From the NCBI GenBank assembly GCA_016214985.1, contig JACRMM010000009.1, forward strand, positions 1 through 58,531: a DNA stretch of 58,531 nt, given 5' to 3'. Under the pieces are notes generated by a model, which had not been told where the DNA came from, made no database searches, and saw nothing but the letters and a program-made list of their open reading frames with translations. This DNA is from Deltaproteobacteria bacterium (GTDB taxonomy: Bacteria; Desulfobacterota; Deferrisomatia; Deferrisomatales; JACRMM01). The translations under genes were made by a program, and so were the position numbers. The stretch's first letter is position 1; every line of letters starts with the position of its first letter. Positions 45,394 to 54,749 of the stretch are shown piece by piece.

Positions 45394-47105
45394 CGACGTC
45401 TCGTTTTGATGGCGACGAAGGGAAGACCCTCGTCCTAGAGTACGACCTCTTCGATCTCCCGACGGCCCAACACAAGGCCGGGCTCGCGGGGCTGCTGCTC
45501 GTGATCGAGTCAATGAAGCGACGGGGGCTTGAACCAAGGCCCGAGGTTGAGGTACGCGCCACGTCGGCCACGGTGCGGACCGACAGGGAAGGGCTTCAGG
45601 CGCTCTTTGACGACCTGTACGACGCCGAATGGGCAGAGACGTCTTCCACTCAGAAGTGGCAAGGGAAACCGCCAAAACGACTGGAGGAGCGTGAGGTTAC
45701 AGCTGAGGGAAAGCGGAAGAAAGAGAAACGGTTCGTGTATGACGTAGTTCAGCCTAAGGGAGCTTTCCTAAGCACGTTCTACCCGCCCACCGCTGGGCTG
45801 TGGGTCAAGCTCTGGCGCGACATGATCTGGAACGTTCAGCGCAGCCGCCCGAAAGCCCGTCTCGTGTATGAGGAACGCGCACAGGGGGAGGCATCGTCCG
45901 TCGGCGCGCTGTGGTTCGATCTGGAGAAGGCGTCTAAAGAGCGCTCGCGGGGGCGAATGCGCACCGCCGGCTTCGGGGGCTCGCTCTTCATCGGAGCCCA
46001 GGACTCGAACGCCGAACGCGTTTCCTTCGGCGGAGTGGTGGAGGAGAACCTGCTGCTCCATTTCTGGCCGGCCATCGCGGCGATTTACGCGCCCCGTCGG
46101 CTCAAGATAGAGCGGGGACCGGAGGGCCTCCAGAGCAAGTCGGACGACGCAGGTTTCGTCGTGGTTATTCCGGAGCCTGGGCATCTCGAGGACTTCTTGG
46201 CGGACTCTATCGGCGCACTTGGGACGGTGGACCCCACTGCCAGGGGCAACGATTACAGGCCAAAGGCAGGTCTCATCGACGTGCCCGCCGAGGGTGGACT
46301 CGAGTACCTCTACCACCTCGCGATGCACAAGGCTGCTAAGCGCGAGTTATCGGACACGCTGGTAGCCGTGGAGTTCTACCACCTCGAGAAGAAGGGCAAC
46401 AACGTGCGGATGCTGGCGGCGGAGCGGCTCGCGCCCCGGTCGAACACGTTGGAGAAGTACGGCAGGCTCCGGGACCAGTGGGCAAGTCCTCTCTATAAGG
46501 AGGTGCGTCTCCCGAATCTGCTGGCCGAGGCCCCCTGGTTTCAGGGATTCGACCGAGCGTTCGCCCAGCACCCCTGGCAGTTGTTCGTTCAGACGAAAGG
46601 CACGCCGACGTGGCCCCGGTTCTTCGGCCGAGACGTGCGAAGCGCATTCCAGGCGATTGAAGACAGAGACTTATCGAAGAAGGGAGGAGACAGCATGACC
46701 GAAGAGGAACGGCTCGACGCCTTGGCCACGCGAGTGTATCGGCTCATCCGCGACTATGCCAACGCACGCACCGAGGGGAAGTCCGGGAAGAAATACCAGG
46801 ACTTCAAAGGCAACCGAGACGAGAAGGGCCGCGTCGTCTACCCCACGGAGTACCGAGAGGCCCGCGAAAAGGTTTGCTCGGATGCATTCCTCGCCATGAG
46901 GGGCCGGCGCGACCAGGACTTCGTGGAGTACTTCACCGGCACGGTGTGTGCTGTGCCTCACTTCCTCCCCGAGGAGGAGTACCTCGCCATAACCCAGGCG
47001 CTCCTTTCGGACTGGCAGACCGTGAAAACCTTGTCCATGCTCGCGCTCTCGGCCGCCTCATCCTTATCTCCGAACACCTCTGCCCCTCAGGAGGATGCGC
47101 CATGA
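45390..47105 (+). CDS. cas8: Cas8-type large subunit (Cmx8-like, MYXAN)
   Basis: 571 aa, between cas3 and cas7, the usual place and size for the Cascade large subunit, which reads the PAM and recruits Cas3. The N-terminus (LVLEYDLFDLPTAQHKAGLAGLLLVIESM) resembles Cmx8-type proteins in MYXAN loci. Other segments include GAFLSTFYPPTAGLWVKLWRDMIW, RVSFGGVVEENLLLHFWPAIAAIY and a C-terminal helical region (TRVYRLIRDYANARTEGKSGKKYQDFK) that may act as a small-subunit equivalent, since no cas11 gene is seen. Assignment rests more on position and overall pattern than on catalytic motifs. Confidence 0.78.
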   Translation: MTTSRFDGDEGKTLVLEYDLFDLPTAQHKAGLAGLLLVIESMKRRGLEPRPEVEVRATSATVRTDREGLQALFDDLYDAEWAETSSTQKWQGKPPKRLEEREVTAEGKRKKEKRFVYDVVQPKGAFLSTFYPPTAGLWVKLWRDMIWNVQRSRPKARLVYEERAQGEASSVGALWFDLEKASKERSRGRMRTAGFGGSLFIGAQDSNAERVSFGGVVEENLLLHFWPAIAAIYAPRRLKIERGPEGLQSKSDDAGFVVVIPEPGHLEDFLADSIGALGTVDPTARGNDYRPKAGLIDVPAEGGLEYLYHLAMHKAAKRELSDTLVAVEFYHLEKKGNNVRMLAAERLAPRSNTLEKYGRLRDQWASPLYKEVRLPNLLAEAPWFQGFDRAFAQHPWQLFVQTKGTPTWPRFFGRDVRSAFQAIEDRDLSKKGGDSMTEEERLDALATRVYRLIRDYANARTEGKSGKKYQDFKGNRDEKGRVVYPTEYREAREKVCSDAFLAMRGRRDQDFVEYFTGTVCAVPHFLPEEEYLAITQALLSDWQTVKTLSMLALSAASSLSPNTSAPQEDAP

Positions 47106-48064
47106 ATCTCTTCGGAACCGTGCTCACCAATGCTGCGCCGAGCGCCAACTATCGCGGCGAGTCGGCCGAGAATCGCGCCGTGATCCAGAAGATCACCAAA
47201 GGCCGCTTCGAGTATGCCATCATCTCGCCCGAGGCCATCCGGAACGCTCTTCGGGAGACCTTGCGAGCACTGGGCCTGCCCTGCAACCGGACCCGTCTCG
47301 ACGACGAAGAGCAGCTAGCCGTCGAGTTCCAGGACTACCCGGACGCCGGTCGGTTTGCCGACGATTTCTTCATGGGCTGGCTGGTGGCGGCAGGGAAGGC
47401 CGACCGAGAGAAGATCAACAAGGCTCTTGCGGAGAACGCCGGGAAACGGTCTGGCGTTGCTTTCCGTTTCAAGAGGGATTCCGTCCTCCGCATGAACATG
47501 GCCGTCGCCTTGGAGCCGTACCGACACGACAGCGTCTTCACGCAGTCGCCGCTCAATGCCGGCAAGAGCCCGTGGAAGAACGCCGACAGCTCTCAACTCC
47601 TGCACAGAGAGACGGCTTTCACCGCTTACCAATTCCCGTTCGCCCTGAACCTCGAAGACTGCCGCCCAAAGGCGGTGTGGACCCGGACGCTCCTGCAGGC
47701 GCTCGGCCAACTCAACGAAGTGGCAGGGAACCACGCCCGCAGCTACTTCGAGATGGCACCCGCTAGCATCGTGGTGCGGCTCACTCAGAGCCTCGTGGCG
47801 GGGTTCAACACCTATGGCTTCGAGATCGCCGACGGGGCGCGCCATACGCTGCCCGAGATCGTTCACGGCCTTCGGGCTGGTACAAGCCCAACCGAGGCAG
47901 ATTTCCCGGGCAGCGAGTTCTACCTCGGCGGCAAGATCGTTCGGGACATGGATGAGACGACGGTGGTAGACCTCAAGGCCCGGGGCGCGACGCTGGACCG
48001 CAGCCCCCAACGGCTCCTCGACATCGTGGCGGAGGTCTCCTTTCCCACCCCGAAAGCCGGCTGA
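47102..48064 (+). CDS. cas7: Cas7 backbone protein (DevR/Cst2-like)
   Basis: 320 aa. Starts NLFGTVLTNAAPSANYRGESAENRAVIQKITKGRFEYAIISPEAIRNALRETL, the classical Cas7/DevR start; the middle has FKRDSVLRMNMAVALEP and HDSVFTQSPLNA, and the end LLDIVAEVSFPTP. Multiple copies coat the crRNA in Cascade. ATGA overlap with cas8 upstream and a 2-bp gap to cas5. Confidence 0.9.
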   Translation: MNLFGTVLTNAAPSANYRGESAENRAVIQKITKGRFEYAIISPEAIRNALRETLRALGLPCNRTRLDDEEQLAVEFQDYPDAGRFADDFFMGWLVAAGKADREKINKALAENAGKRSGVAFRFKRDSVLRMNMAVALEPYRHDSVFTQSPLNAGKSPWKNADSSQLLHRETAFTAYQFPFALNLEDCRPKAVWTRTLLQALGQLNEVAGNHARSYFEMAPASIVVRLTQSLVAGFNTYGFEIADGARHTLPEIVHGLRAGTSPTEADFPGSEFYLGGKIVRDMDETTVVDLKARGATLDRSPQRLLDIVAEVSFPTPKAG

Positions 48065-48066
48065 TC

Positions 48067-48750
48067 ATGCTGACGCTGTACCTCCAAGCGCCCTTCGCGA
48101 CGTTTCGGCCTTTCGCGGCCGGGAGCTTTCGGCCGACCTCTGGGTTCATCACGCCGTCGGCGGCCTATGGCCTTCTGCTGAACGTGGCGGGAGTCGAGAT
48201 GCGCGCCGACGAAGGCAAGGAGATGACCGTGATTGGCGGCGGGCTCCCCGCGATTCGACTTGCCCTCGGCGCGTTGTCTATGCCACCGCAGCACTCCATC
48301 TACCAACAGCTCCACAACTACCCCATCGGAGCCGACGCCGGAAAGGGCTACGTGACCGGCGCAAGAGGCAACAAGTACAATATTAGCCCCGGCCGACGGG
48401 CCTTCCTGTCCGGCATCCGCGCGTATGTGTGCCTCGACGGCAACTCGGAACTGGAGCAGCATATCCTGGAAGGGCTGGCCGGTCGGCGGCCAAGGCGGTA
48501 TGGCCTGCCCTTTCTGGGCGACAACAACTTCCTGATCGACCGGTTGGAACCTGTGCAGCGACGGCAACCGGCCCATTGGTTCCAGCGCGTGGAAGAGGAC
48601 GACGACGGCCCCCACGAGGGCGTGACGCGACTCACGGTCACCATCGACCGCGCCGACCTCTCGCGCACCCGTTCGGCGCTCTTCGCTCCAACCCCCGAGC
48701 CGTCGGCTGACATCCCGGCGGCGGCCTGGACCGACGTGACGTACCCGTGA
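48067..48750 (+). CDS. cas5: Cas5 (DevS/Cmx5-like)
   Basis: 227 aa. Begins LTLYLQAPFATFRPFAAGSFRPTSGFITPSAAYGLLLNVAGVE, the Cas5/DevS start, with RAMP-like Gly-rich region and a central segment GLPFLGDNNFLIDRLEP. It caps the 5' handle of the crRNA in Cascade. It is the last effector gene; the toxin-antitoxin-like pair starts 13 bp downstream. Confidence 0.88.
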   Translation: MLTLYLQAPFATFRPFAAGSFRPTSGFITPSAAYGLLLNVAGVEMRADEGKEMTVIGGGLPAIRLALGALSMPPQHSIYQQLHNYPIGADAGKGYVTGARGNKYNISPGRRAFLSGIRAYVCLDGNSELEQHILEGLAGRRPRRYGLPFLGDNNFLIDRLEPVQRRQPAHWFQRVEEDDDGPHEGVTRLTVTIDRADLSRTRSALFAPTPEPSADIPAAAWTDVTYP

Positions 48751-48763
48751 AGGAGAAACTGCC

Positions 48764-48994
48764 ATGCCTTCTGCCGCACTGACCACCGTGAACACGATGC
48801 TCGAGGCCCTGCCTCCGGAGCTTCAGGATCGGGTCGTAGACCACCTGCGACAGTACCTCGAAGAATTGCGGGACGAGCTCGAATGGGACCAGTCGTTCCA
48901 GCGAACCGAAGGCGGCCTCGCGGCCGCGGCGCGCCGGGCCCGGCAAGAGATTGCGGCCGGTCGGGCGAAGCCCCTGAATCCTGACGAGCTGTGA
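48764..48994 (+). CDS. Antitoxin-like protein (first gene of embedded TA pair)
   Basis: 76 aa, acidic and helical (LPPELQDRVVDHLRQYLEELRDELEWDQSF), with a C-terminal tail ARRARQEIAAGRAKPLNPDEL that resembles the flexible tails by which small antitoxins wrap toxins. I recognise the size, charge and placement rather than a named family. AGGAG lies before ATG 48764. The stop overlaps the toxin start (GTGA), the standard antitoxin-first arrangement. Its place 13 bp after cas5 puts it under the cas promoter unless it has its own. Confidence 0.65.
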   Translation: MPSAALTTVNTMLEALPPELQDRVVDHLRQYLEELRDELEWDQSFQRTEGGLAAAARRARQEIAAGRAKPLNPDEL

Positions 48995-49254
48995 ACTCCT
49001 CCACCCTCCCCTCCTTCTGGGAGGCCTACGCAGACCTCGACGACGACGTCAAGCGAGGCGCGCGCAAGGCGTACCGCCTCTGGGCGGAGAATCCGTTTCA
49101 TCCGTCGCTACGCTTCAAGTGCGTCAACCACGCCGAGGGTATCTGGTCGGTGCGCGTCACTCTGGGCTATCGGGCCATCGGCGTACTCGACGCAGGTACA
49201 CTCACTTGGTTCTGGATCGGCGACCACGATGAGTACGAGCGGTTCTTCGGCTGA
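48991..49254 (+). CDS. RelE/ParE-superfamily toxin-like protein
   Basis: 87 aa. The fold-specific pattern is visible: LPSFWEAYADLDDDVKRGARKAYRLWAENPFHPSLRFKCV (two helices), then strands IWSVRVTLGYRAIGVLD and TLTWFWIGDHDEYERFFG, closing with the HDEYER C-terminus common in RelE/HigB-like toxins. Relatives cleave mRNA on the ribosome or poison gyrase. GTG start overlapping the antitoxin stop. The cas4-cas1 gene begins 39 bp later on the same strand, so the pair sits inside the cas operon. Confidence 0.75.
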   Translation: MNSSTLPSFWEAYADLDDDVKRGARKAYRLWAENPFHPSLRFKCVNHAEGIWSVRVTLGYRAIGVLDAGTLTWFWIGDHDEYERFFG

Positions 49255-49293
49255 CGCAAGGTCAGCGGAACGTCCGCCCGGGGGCACAGTGCC

Positions 49294-51033
49294 ATGGCCG
49301 ACACCGAGTTCGAAGACGCCTTCCGCTCGCACCACCAGGCGGAGAAGACCACGGACGAGCCCCTGATCCGCGTGATGGCGCTCCACGCGCTGGCCTACTG
49401 CGAGCGGCTCTTCTACCTGGAAGAGGTGGAGGAGATCCGGATCGCCGATGCCAACGTGTTCTCCGGACGCCGGCTTCACGAGGAGATCGACAAGGGGCCC
49501 GACATCTACTCCCTCGAGCTCGCCAGCGATCGGCTTGGCATCCGGGGCAAGGTGGACGTGGCCCGGCGCGAAGGCGGGAGCCTCCAGGTCACCGAGCACA
49601 AGAAGGGCAAGTCCCATAACGGCGAGGCCTGGCCGAGCGACCGGCTCCAGGCGTTGGCCTATGCGCTCCTTCTGGCCGAGCACCGGGACGAAGCGGTCCC
49701 CGAGGCGCACGTCCGCTACCACGCCGACAAGAAGACGGTCGTCCTTCCGGTCGACCCAACCGCAGCCGAGGGGGAGGTGGTCGCCGCGGTGGCCCGAGCG
49801 AGGGAGCTTCGAGCCTCTCTGGCGCGCCCGCCGGTCACGGCTTCGGAGCGGCTCTGCCGGACCTGCTCGCTCGCCCCGGCGTGCCTTCCCGAGGAGGAGC
49901 GCTTCGCGGCCGCCGAGGATAAAACGCCCCAAAGGCTCTTCCCCGCCGACGAGGACCGGCGGATCGTCCACGTGGTGGAGCAGGGAAGTTTCGTTGGCCG
50001 GGACGGTCACCAACTCGTCGTCTCGCTGCCCAACGGCGATAAGAAGGCACTCCCGGGCAAGACCGTCTCGGCCCTCGTGCTGCACGGCAACGTCCAGGTC
50101 TCCACGCAGGCCATCCATTTCTGCGCCGCCAACGAGGTCGGCGTCCACTGGCTCTCGTACGGCGGCCACTACGTGGGGGCGCTCGCGCCGGGCGCCGGCG
50201 GCGTCCAGCGCCGAAACCGCCAGTACCAGGCACTTCAGGCCCCCGCTCTTCGCACGCGCCTCTGCCTGCGGATCGTCCACGCAAAGGTCGAGAACCAGCT
50301 CCGCTACCTCTTGCGTGCCACCCGGGGTGGTTCCGACGGCGAGCGCCCCGCGCCGGTAGTCCAAGGCATCGACAGAATTCGCGAGCGCGTCGCCAGTGTC
50401 GCCCGGATCGAACCGGAGGTTGACGCGCTCGGGGGTAGCCCCGCTCAGGCCGCTGACGACGGCGCCACGGCGATCATCGACCGGATTCGAGGCCACGAAG
50501 GGATGGCGGGGCGGGAGTACTTCGCGGTGCTGCCGCATGTGCTCCACCTGGAAGAGGACGACTTCCTGTACTTCCGAGGGAGAAACCGCCGGCCGCCGAA
50601 GGATCCCTTCAACTCGCTCCTGTCGTTCGGGTACGCGCTGCTCTACCGGGACTGCGTCGCGGCGTTGCTGGCTGTCGGCTTGGAGCCATCGCTCGGCATT
50701 CTGCACACGCCCCGTTCTGCGGCCTACCCGCTCGCCCTCGACCTCATGGAGCTCTTTCGCCTGATCCTCTGGGACGTGCCCCTCATCGGGTCGGTGAACC
50801 GGAAGCAGTGGTCCAAGGGAGACTTCGACGTCACTACCGGCCAGGTGTGGCTCAACGCGGACGGGCGCAGGAAAGCCGTCCAGGTCTACGAGAGCCGAAA
50901 GCAGGAGAAGTGGAAGCACCCCGTGCTCGACTACTCTCTGAGCTACGCGCGCACGATCGAGCTCGAGGCGAGACTCTTGGAAAAGGAATGGACCGGCACG
51001 CCCTCGCTCTTCGCCCGGCTGCGGCTTCGCTGA
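49294..51033 (+). CDS. cas4-cas1: Cas4-Cas1 fusion protein
   Basis: 579 aa with two domains. Cas4 (1-210): Fe-S cysteines C36 (YCERLFYLE), C188, C191 and C197 (CRTCSLAPAC) and RecB-type D88, E101 and K103 (KVDVARREGGSLQVTEHKK). Cas1 (about 222-579): catalytic E402 (HEGMAGREYF), H471 (GILHTPRSAAYPLALD) and E486 (DLMELFR). All are present. The Cas4 part trims and orients prespacers by PAM; Cas1 with Cas2 integrates them. The fusion guarantees one-to-one Cas4:Cas1. Such fusions are typical of subtype I-G, and here one occurs with MYXAN-type effectors. No good Shine-Dalgarno precedes the start. Confidence 0.94.
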   Translation: MADTEFEDAFRSHHQAEKTTDEPLIRVMALHALAYCERLFYLEEVEEIRIADANVFSGRRLHEEIDKGPDIYSLELASDRLGIRGKVDVARREGGSLQVTEHKKGKSHNGEAWPSDRLQALAYALLLAEHRDEAVPEAHVRYHADKKTVVLPVDPTAAEGEVVAAVARARELRASLARPPVTASERLCRTCSLAPACLPEEERFAAAEDKTPQRLFPADEDRRIVHVVEQGSFVGRDGHQLVVSLPNGDKKALPGKTVSALVLHGNVQVSTQAIHFCAANEVGVHWLSYGGHYVGALAPGAGGVQRRNRQYQALQAPALRTRLCLRIVHAKVENQLRYLLRATRGGSDGERPAPVVQGIDRIRERVASVARIEPEVDALGGSPAQAADDGATAIIDRIRGHEGMAGREYFAVLPHVLHLEEDDFLYFRGRNRRPPKDPFNSLLSFGYALLYRDCVAALLAVGLEPSLGILHTPRSAAYPLALDLMELFRLILWDVPLIGSVNRKQWSKGDFDVTTGQVWLNADGRRKAVQVYESRKQEKWKHPVLDYSLSYARTIELEARLLEKEWTGTPSLFARLRLR

Positions 51034-51034
51034 C

Positions 51035-51328
51035 ATGGGCGGCGAGCGACACTGGCACCTCGTCTGCTACGACATCCGCGACGACAAACGGTGGCGCAGG
51101 GCCTACAAGATCCTCAAGGGCCGAGGGGAGCGCGTTCAGTACTCCATCTTCCGCGTCCAGGCCTCAGCCACTCAGCTCGAAGAGCTGCGCTGGGAGCTCG
51201 GGAAGGTGATGGCCGAAGAGGACGACCTCATGGTCGTTCGGCTGTGCCCCGGTTGCGCCCAGCGCGTGATCGACAGCCGTGGCGAGGACTCCTGGAGGAA
51301 GCCGCCACCGAGTTTCGAGGTCCTGTGA
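51035..51328 (+). CDS. cas2: CRISPR-associated protein Cas2
   Basis: 97 aa. Ferredoxin-like Cas2 with HLVCYDIRDDKRWRRAYKILKGRGERVQYSIFRVQ, the conserved Asp after the first strand, and MVVRLCPGCAQRV. It forms the core of the Cas1-Cas2 integrase. It starts 1 bp after the cas4-cas1 stop and is the last cas gene before the leader and array. Confidence 0.95.
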   Translation: MGGERHWHLVCYDIRDDKRWRRAYKILKGRGERVQYSIFRVQASATQLEELRWELGKVMAEEDDLMVVRLCPGCAQRVIDSRGEDSWRKPPPSFEVL

Positions 51329-51568
51329 TGCAAGCACCTACCCGATCGGATCATGCGGAGGAGCGCGGAGTGGCCGCAAAGGCCCTTCGAGAGAGGACGA
51401 ACAAGAATTTTCCGCACCTGGAGACGCTTGATCACCCGCCTTTGCAGTCTGGGCGCGAGCCAGGAGGGATCAGGACGCGACCAGACGTCCCCGAAGCGAG
51501 CTCAAGCAGGCAGGGGCTTGCATCACACCGCGGGCAACCCGCCTGCTGCGCGGGCCCGCGGAGGCGGA
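51329..51568 (+). promoter_or_regulatory. CRISPR leader
   Basis: A 240-bp gap between cas2 and the first repeat with no gene. Near the repeat it contains a perfect 8-bp inverted repeat, CCGCGGGC (51528-51535) and GCCCGCGG (51554-51561), ending 7 bp before the first repeat. No convincing -35/-10 pair for the array is seen, so the array may be read from the cas operon or from a promoter I cannot identify. Confidence 0.65.
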
Positions 51569-54500
51569 CTGTTGGGATCTACGATGCCGAAAGGCGTTGA
51601 GCACGAGTTGAACGAGATCATGCGTGGCTCCTCTGGCGGTCTGTTGGGATCTACGATGCCGAAAGGCGTTGAGCACAAAAAGGAGTGGGAGGAGTACAGC
51701 CGGGCCCTCGACTGTTGGGATCTACGATGCCGAAAGGCGTTGAGCACTTGGTGAGGATGGGTGTGGTGTCGGTGGCCAGGAGCTGTTGGGATCTACGATG
51801 CCGAAAGGCGTTGAGCACAGGGAGCTGTCCCTGTTCACGGGAGGGGGAGGGGGCTGTTGGGATCTACGATGCCGAAAGGCGTTGAGCACGGGGGACACCC
51901 AGAGAGACATAGCCAGGTCGAACCTGTTGGGATCTACGATGCCGAAAGGCGTTGAGCACCGGTCAACTAGAGCTTCCTTACGCGATCCGAAGCCCCTGTT
52001 GGGATCTACGATGCCGAAAGGCGTTGAGCACATACGGGAGGCGATGTCCTGCCGCTTGAACAGGTTCCTGTTGGGATCTACGATGCCGAAAGGCGTTGAG
52101 CACTGGATCCTCTGGGACCAAGGGAAGGCTCGCGCGTTCTGTTGGGATCTACGATGCCGAAAGGCGTTGAGCACAGCGTCACATACTTGGGGATCGTGAC
52201 GACCTGGTCCTCCTGTTGGGATCTACGATGCCGAAAGGCGTTGAGCACAAAACGATTCAGGTGACAGCCGACGAACTAATGGCTGTTGGGATCTACGATG
52301 CCGAAAGGCGTTGAGCACCCGCACCAACAGTCGTGTGCAACAAAAGCATGGGCCCTGTTGGGATCTACGATGCCGAAAGGCGTTGAGCACTCGGAGGAGA
52401 GCTCGACGTAGGCGCCGGTGTTTCGCTGTTGGGATCTACGATGCCGAAAGGCGTTGAGCACGAAGAGACCGGCGACGTCGTCTTCGTCAAGCCCACCTGT
52501 TGGGATCTACGATGCCGAAAGGCGTTGAGCACGCGCCCATCTCGCGCACCGCGCCCGGGCCGCGCCGCCTGTTGGGATCTACGATGCCGAAAGGCGTTGA
52601 GCACAAGTACCGGGCCTCTTCAAGCTCCACAAACGCAACTGTTGGGATCTACGATGCCGAAAGGCGTTGAGCACCGCGCGGTCGCCTGGGGCAGAGATCG
52701 GCAGGGAACTGTTGGGATCTACGATGCCGAAAGGCGTTGAGCACGAACCGAAACAGTCGCACGAGAAAAAGCCCGAACCCTGTTGGGATCTACGATGCCG
52801 AAAGGCGTTGAGCACATGCGGCAGCTGACTGGGCTCCAGGTGGAGATCGTCTGTTGGGATCTACGATGCCGAAAGGCGTTGAGCACCTTTTCTGGATCTC
52901 GCGTAAACCCAGCGCCCGCGTCCTGTTGGGATCTACGATGCCGAAAGGCGTTGAGCACTCGAAATCGAAGCTGTGGACGTCGGGGTTGAGTTCTGTTGGG
53001 ATCTACGATGCCGAAAGGCGTTGAGCACGGCTGAATCCTGAGACGCTTTCCCCGTCGAAGGTCTGTTGGGATCTACGATGCCGAAAGGCGTTGAGCACGC
53101 GGTGGACTACTTCCGCATCCTCGCCCCGGAAAAGTCTGTTGGGATCTACGATGCCGAAAGGCGTTGAGCACAAGCCGATCTCCTGGGAGGAAAGGGCCCG
53201 CTCCACAGCTGTTGGGATCTACGATGCCGAAAGGCGTTGAGCACTACGCCTGCTTCGAGGGAGTCGCGATCAGCTCGGCTGTTGGGATCTACGATGCCGA
53301 AAGGCGTTGAGCACAGGAACGCGGGGGCGGATTCGCCGAGCTGACAGCTGTTCGGATCTACGATGCCGAAAGGCGTTGAGCACTGGGCAGGCCAAGCTGG
53401 TGGTGACCACGGAGGAAGCTGTTGGGATCTACGATGCCGAAAGGCGTTGAGCACCAGTGTCTTGCGGGGGTGTCTCGGGCGGGCGGGATCCTGTTGGGAT
53501 CTACGATGCCGAAAGGCGTTGAGCACGAGGGATTGGGCGAAAAAGAGCCCCCGGCACAGGCTGTTGGGATCTACGATGCCGAAAGGCGTTGAGCACTCGT
53601 TGTTTGCAAGCCGGAAGGGTTCCGCCGAATTCTGTTGGGATCTACGATGCCGAAAGGCGTTGAGCACTTCAGGTTGATCCACTCTTCCGCGGTGAACTCG
53701 GGGCTGTTGGGATCTACGATGCCGAAAGGCGTTGAGCACACGACTACCCAGCATCAACGCTCTCCCTGGATTGCCCTGTTGGGATCTACGATGCCGAAAG
53801 GCGTTGAGCACAGCTCTACTACCTGCCCGTCGTCGTGCCACGCGATCCTGTTGGGATCTACGATGCCGAAAGGCGTTGAGCACGGTCCGGTCCTGAATCT
53901 GCGTCACGAGTCCAGCGCTGTTGGGATCTACGATGCCGAAAGGCGTTGAGCACTCCATGGCTACTCGCACCGGCACGCTGGGGTCGTACTGTTGGGATCT
54001 ACGATGCCGAAAGGCGTTGAGCACTCCGGAGAGAGCGAAGGCCAAACGACATGAGGCGTCTGTTGGGATCTACGATGCCGAAAGGCGTTGAGCACATCGG
54101 TGAAGCCGATCACCGTCGGCTGGCCCCAGTCTGTTGGGATCTACGATGCCGAAAGGCGTTGAGCACTTTCGAGCTATAACGGAAACATCGCTCTGCTTTT
54201 CTGTTGGGATCTACGATGCCGAAAGGCGTTGAGCACGCGTCGCGCGCCTCCTCGAGCCCGTTCACCTCGATCCTGTTGGGATCTACGATGCCGAAAGGCG
54301 TTGAGCACGTCGCGGTCAGGTCGCCGGAGGTCGGGGCGTTCGTCTGTTGGGATCTACGATGCCGAAAGGCGTTGAGCACCCACAAGGGAGAAAAAACCGT
54401 TCCGTACAAGTTCCTGTTGGGATCTACGATGCCGAAAGGCGTTGAGCACACGCTTCGCGAGCTCCGCCCACTCTCGGTCATTGGCCGGCTGTTGGGATCT

Positions 54501-54665
54501 ACGATGCCGAAAGGCGTTGAGCACTGCGCGGCATCGGTTCCAGCATGCCGGCGGACGTCCTGTTGGGATCTACGATGCCGAAAGGCGTTGAGCACGACGA
54601 CCTCGTCGCCGCCTGGGCCGAGCTCGCGGCTGTTGGGATCTACGATGCCGAAAGGCGTTGAGCAC
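51569..54665 (+). CRISPR. CRISPR array, 44 repeats and 43 spacers
   Basis: The 36-nt repeat starts CTGTTGGGATCTACG and ends GGCGTTGAGCAC, with a GCC-GAAA-GGC mini-hairpin in its 3' half, consistent with Cas6 cleavage leaving a 3'-terminal handle of the TTGAGCAC type. Repeat starts run from 51569 to 54630; the mean period is 71.2 bp and spacers are about 33-39 nt. Repeats are identical by eye except the 26th (53348), which has G6 changed to C. Both end repeats are perfect. Orientation (plus strand, leader at cas2 side) follows from the leader position and hairpin placement. No two spacers look alike. Confidence 0.98.
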
Positions 54666-54683
54666 CCGGTTCCCTCGTCACCC

Positions 54684-54713
54684 TTGACACCCTCCCCTGC
54701 CCCCGGGTAGCGT
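54684..54713 (+). promoter_or_regulatory. Likely dut promoter
   Basis: A perfect TTGACA (54684-54689) and TAGCGT (54708-54713), 18 bp apart, start 18 bp after the last CRISPR repeat. dut probably has its own promoter rather than depending on array readthrough. Confidence 0.5.
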
Positions 54714-54749
54714 CGCCCCTCCCTGCGAACCTGCCACGCCGGAGACCCC

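Noticed and set aside
42491..51328. Assigning the cas locus to subtype I-G because of the Cas4-Cas1 fusion
   Set aside because: I-G has csb1, csb2 (Cas5-Cas6) and csb3; here cas6, cas5, cas7 and a Cmx8-like large subunit are separate genes of the MYXAN/Dev kind.
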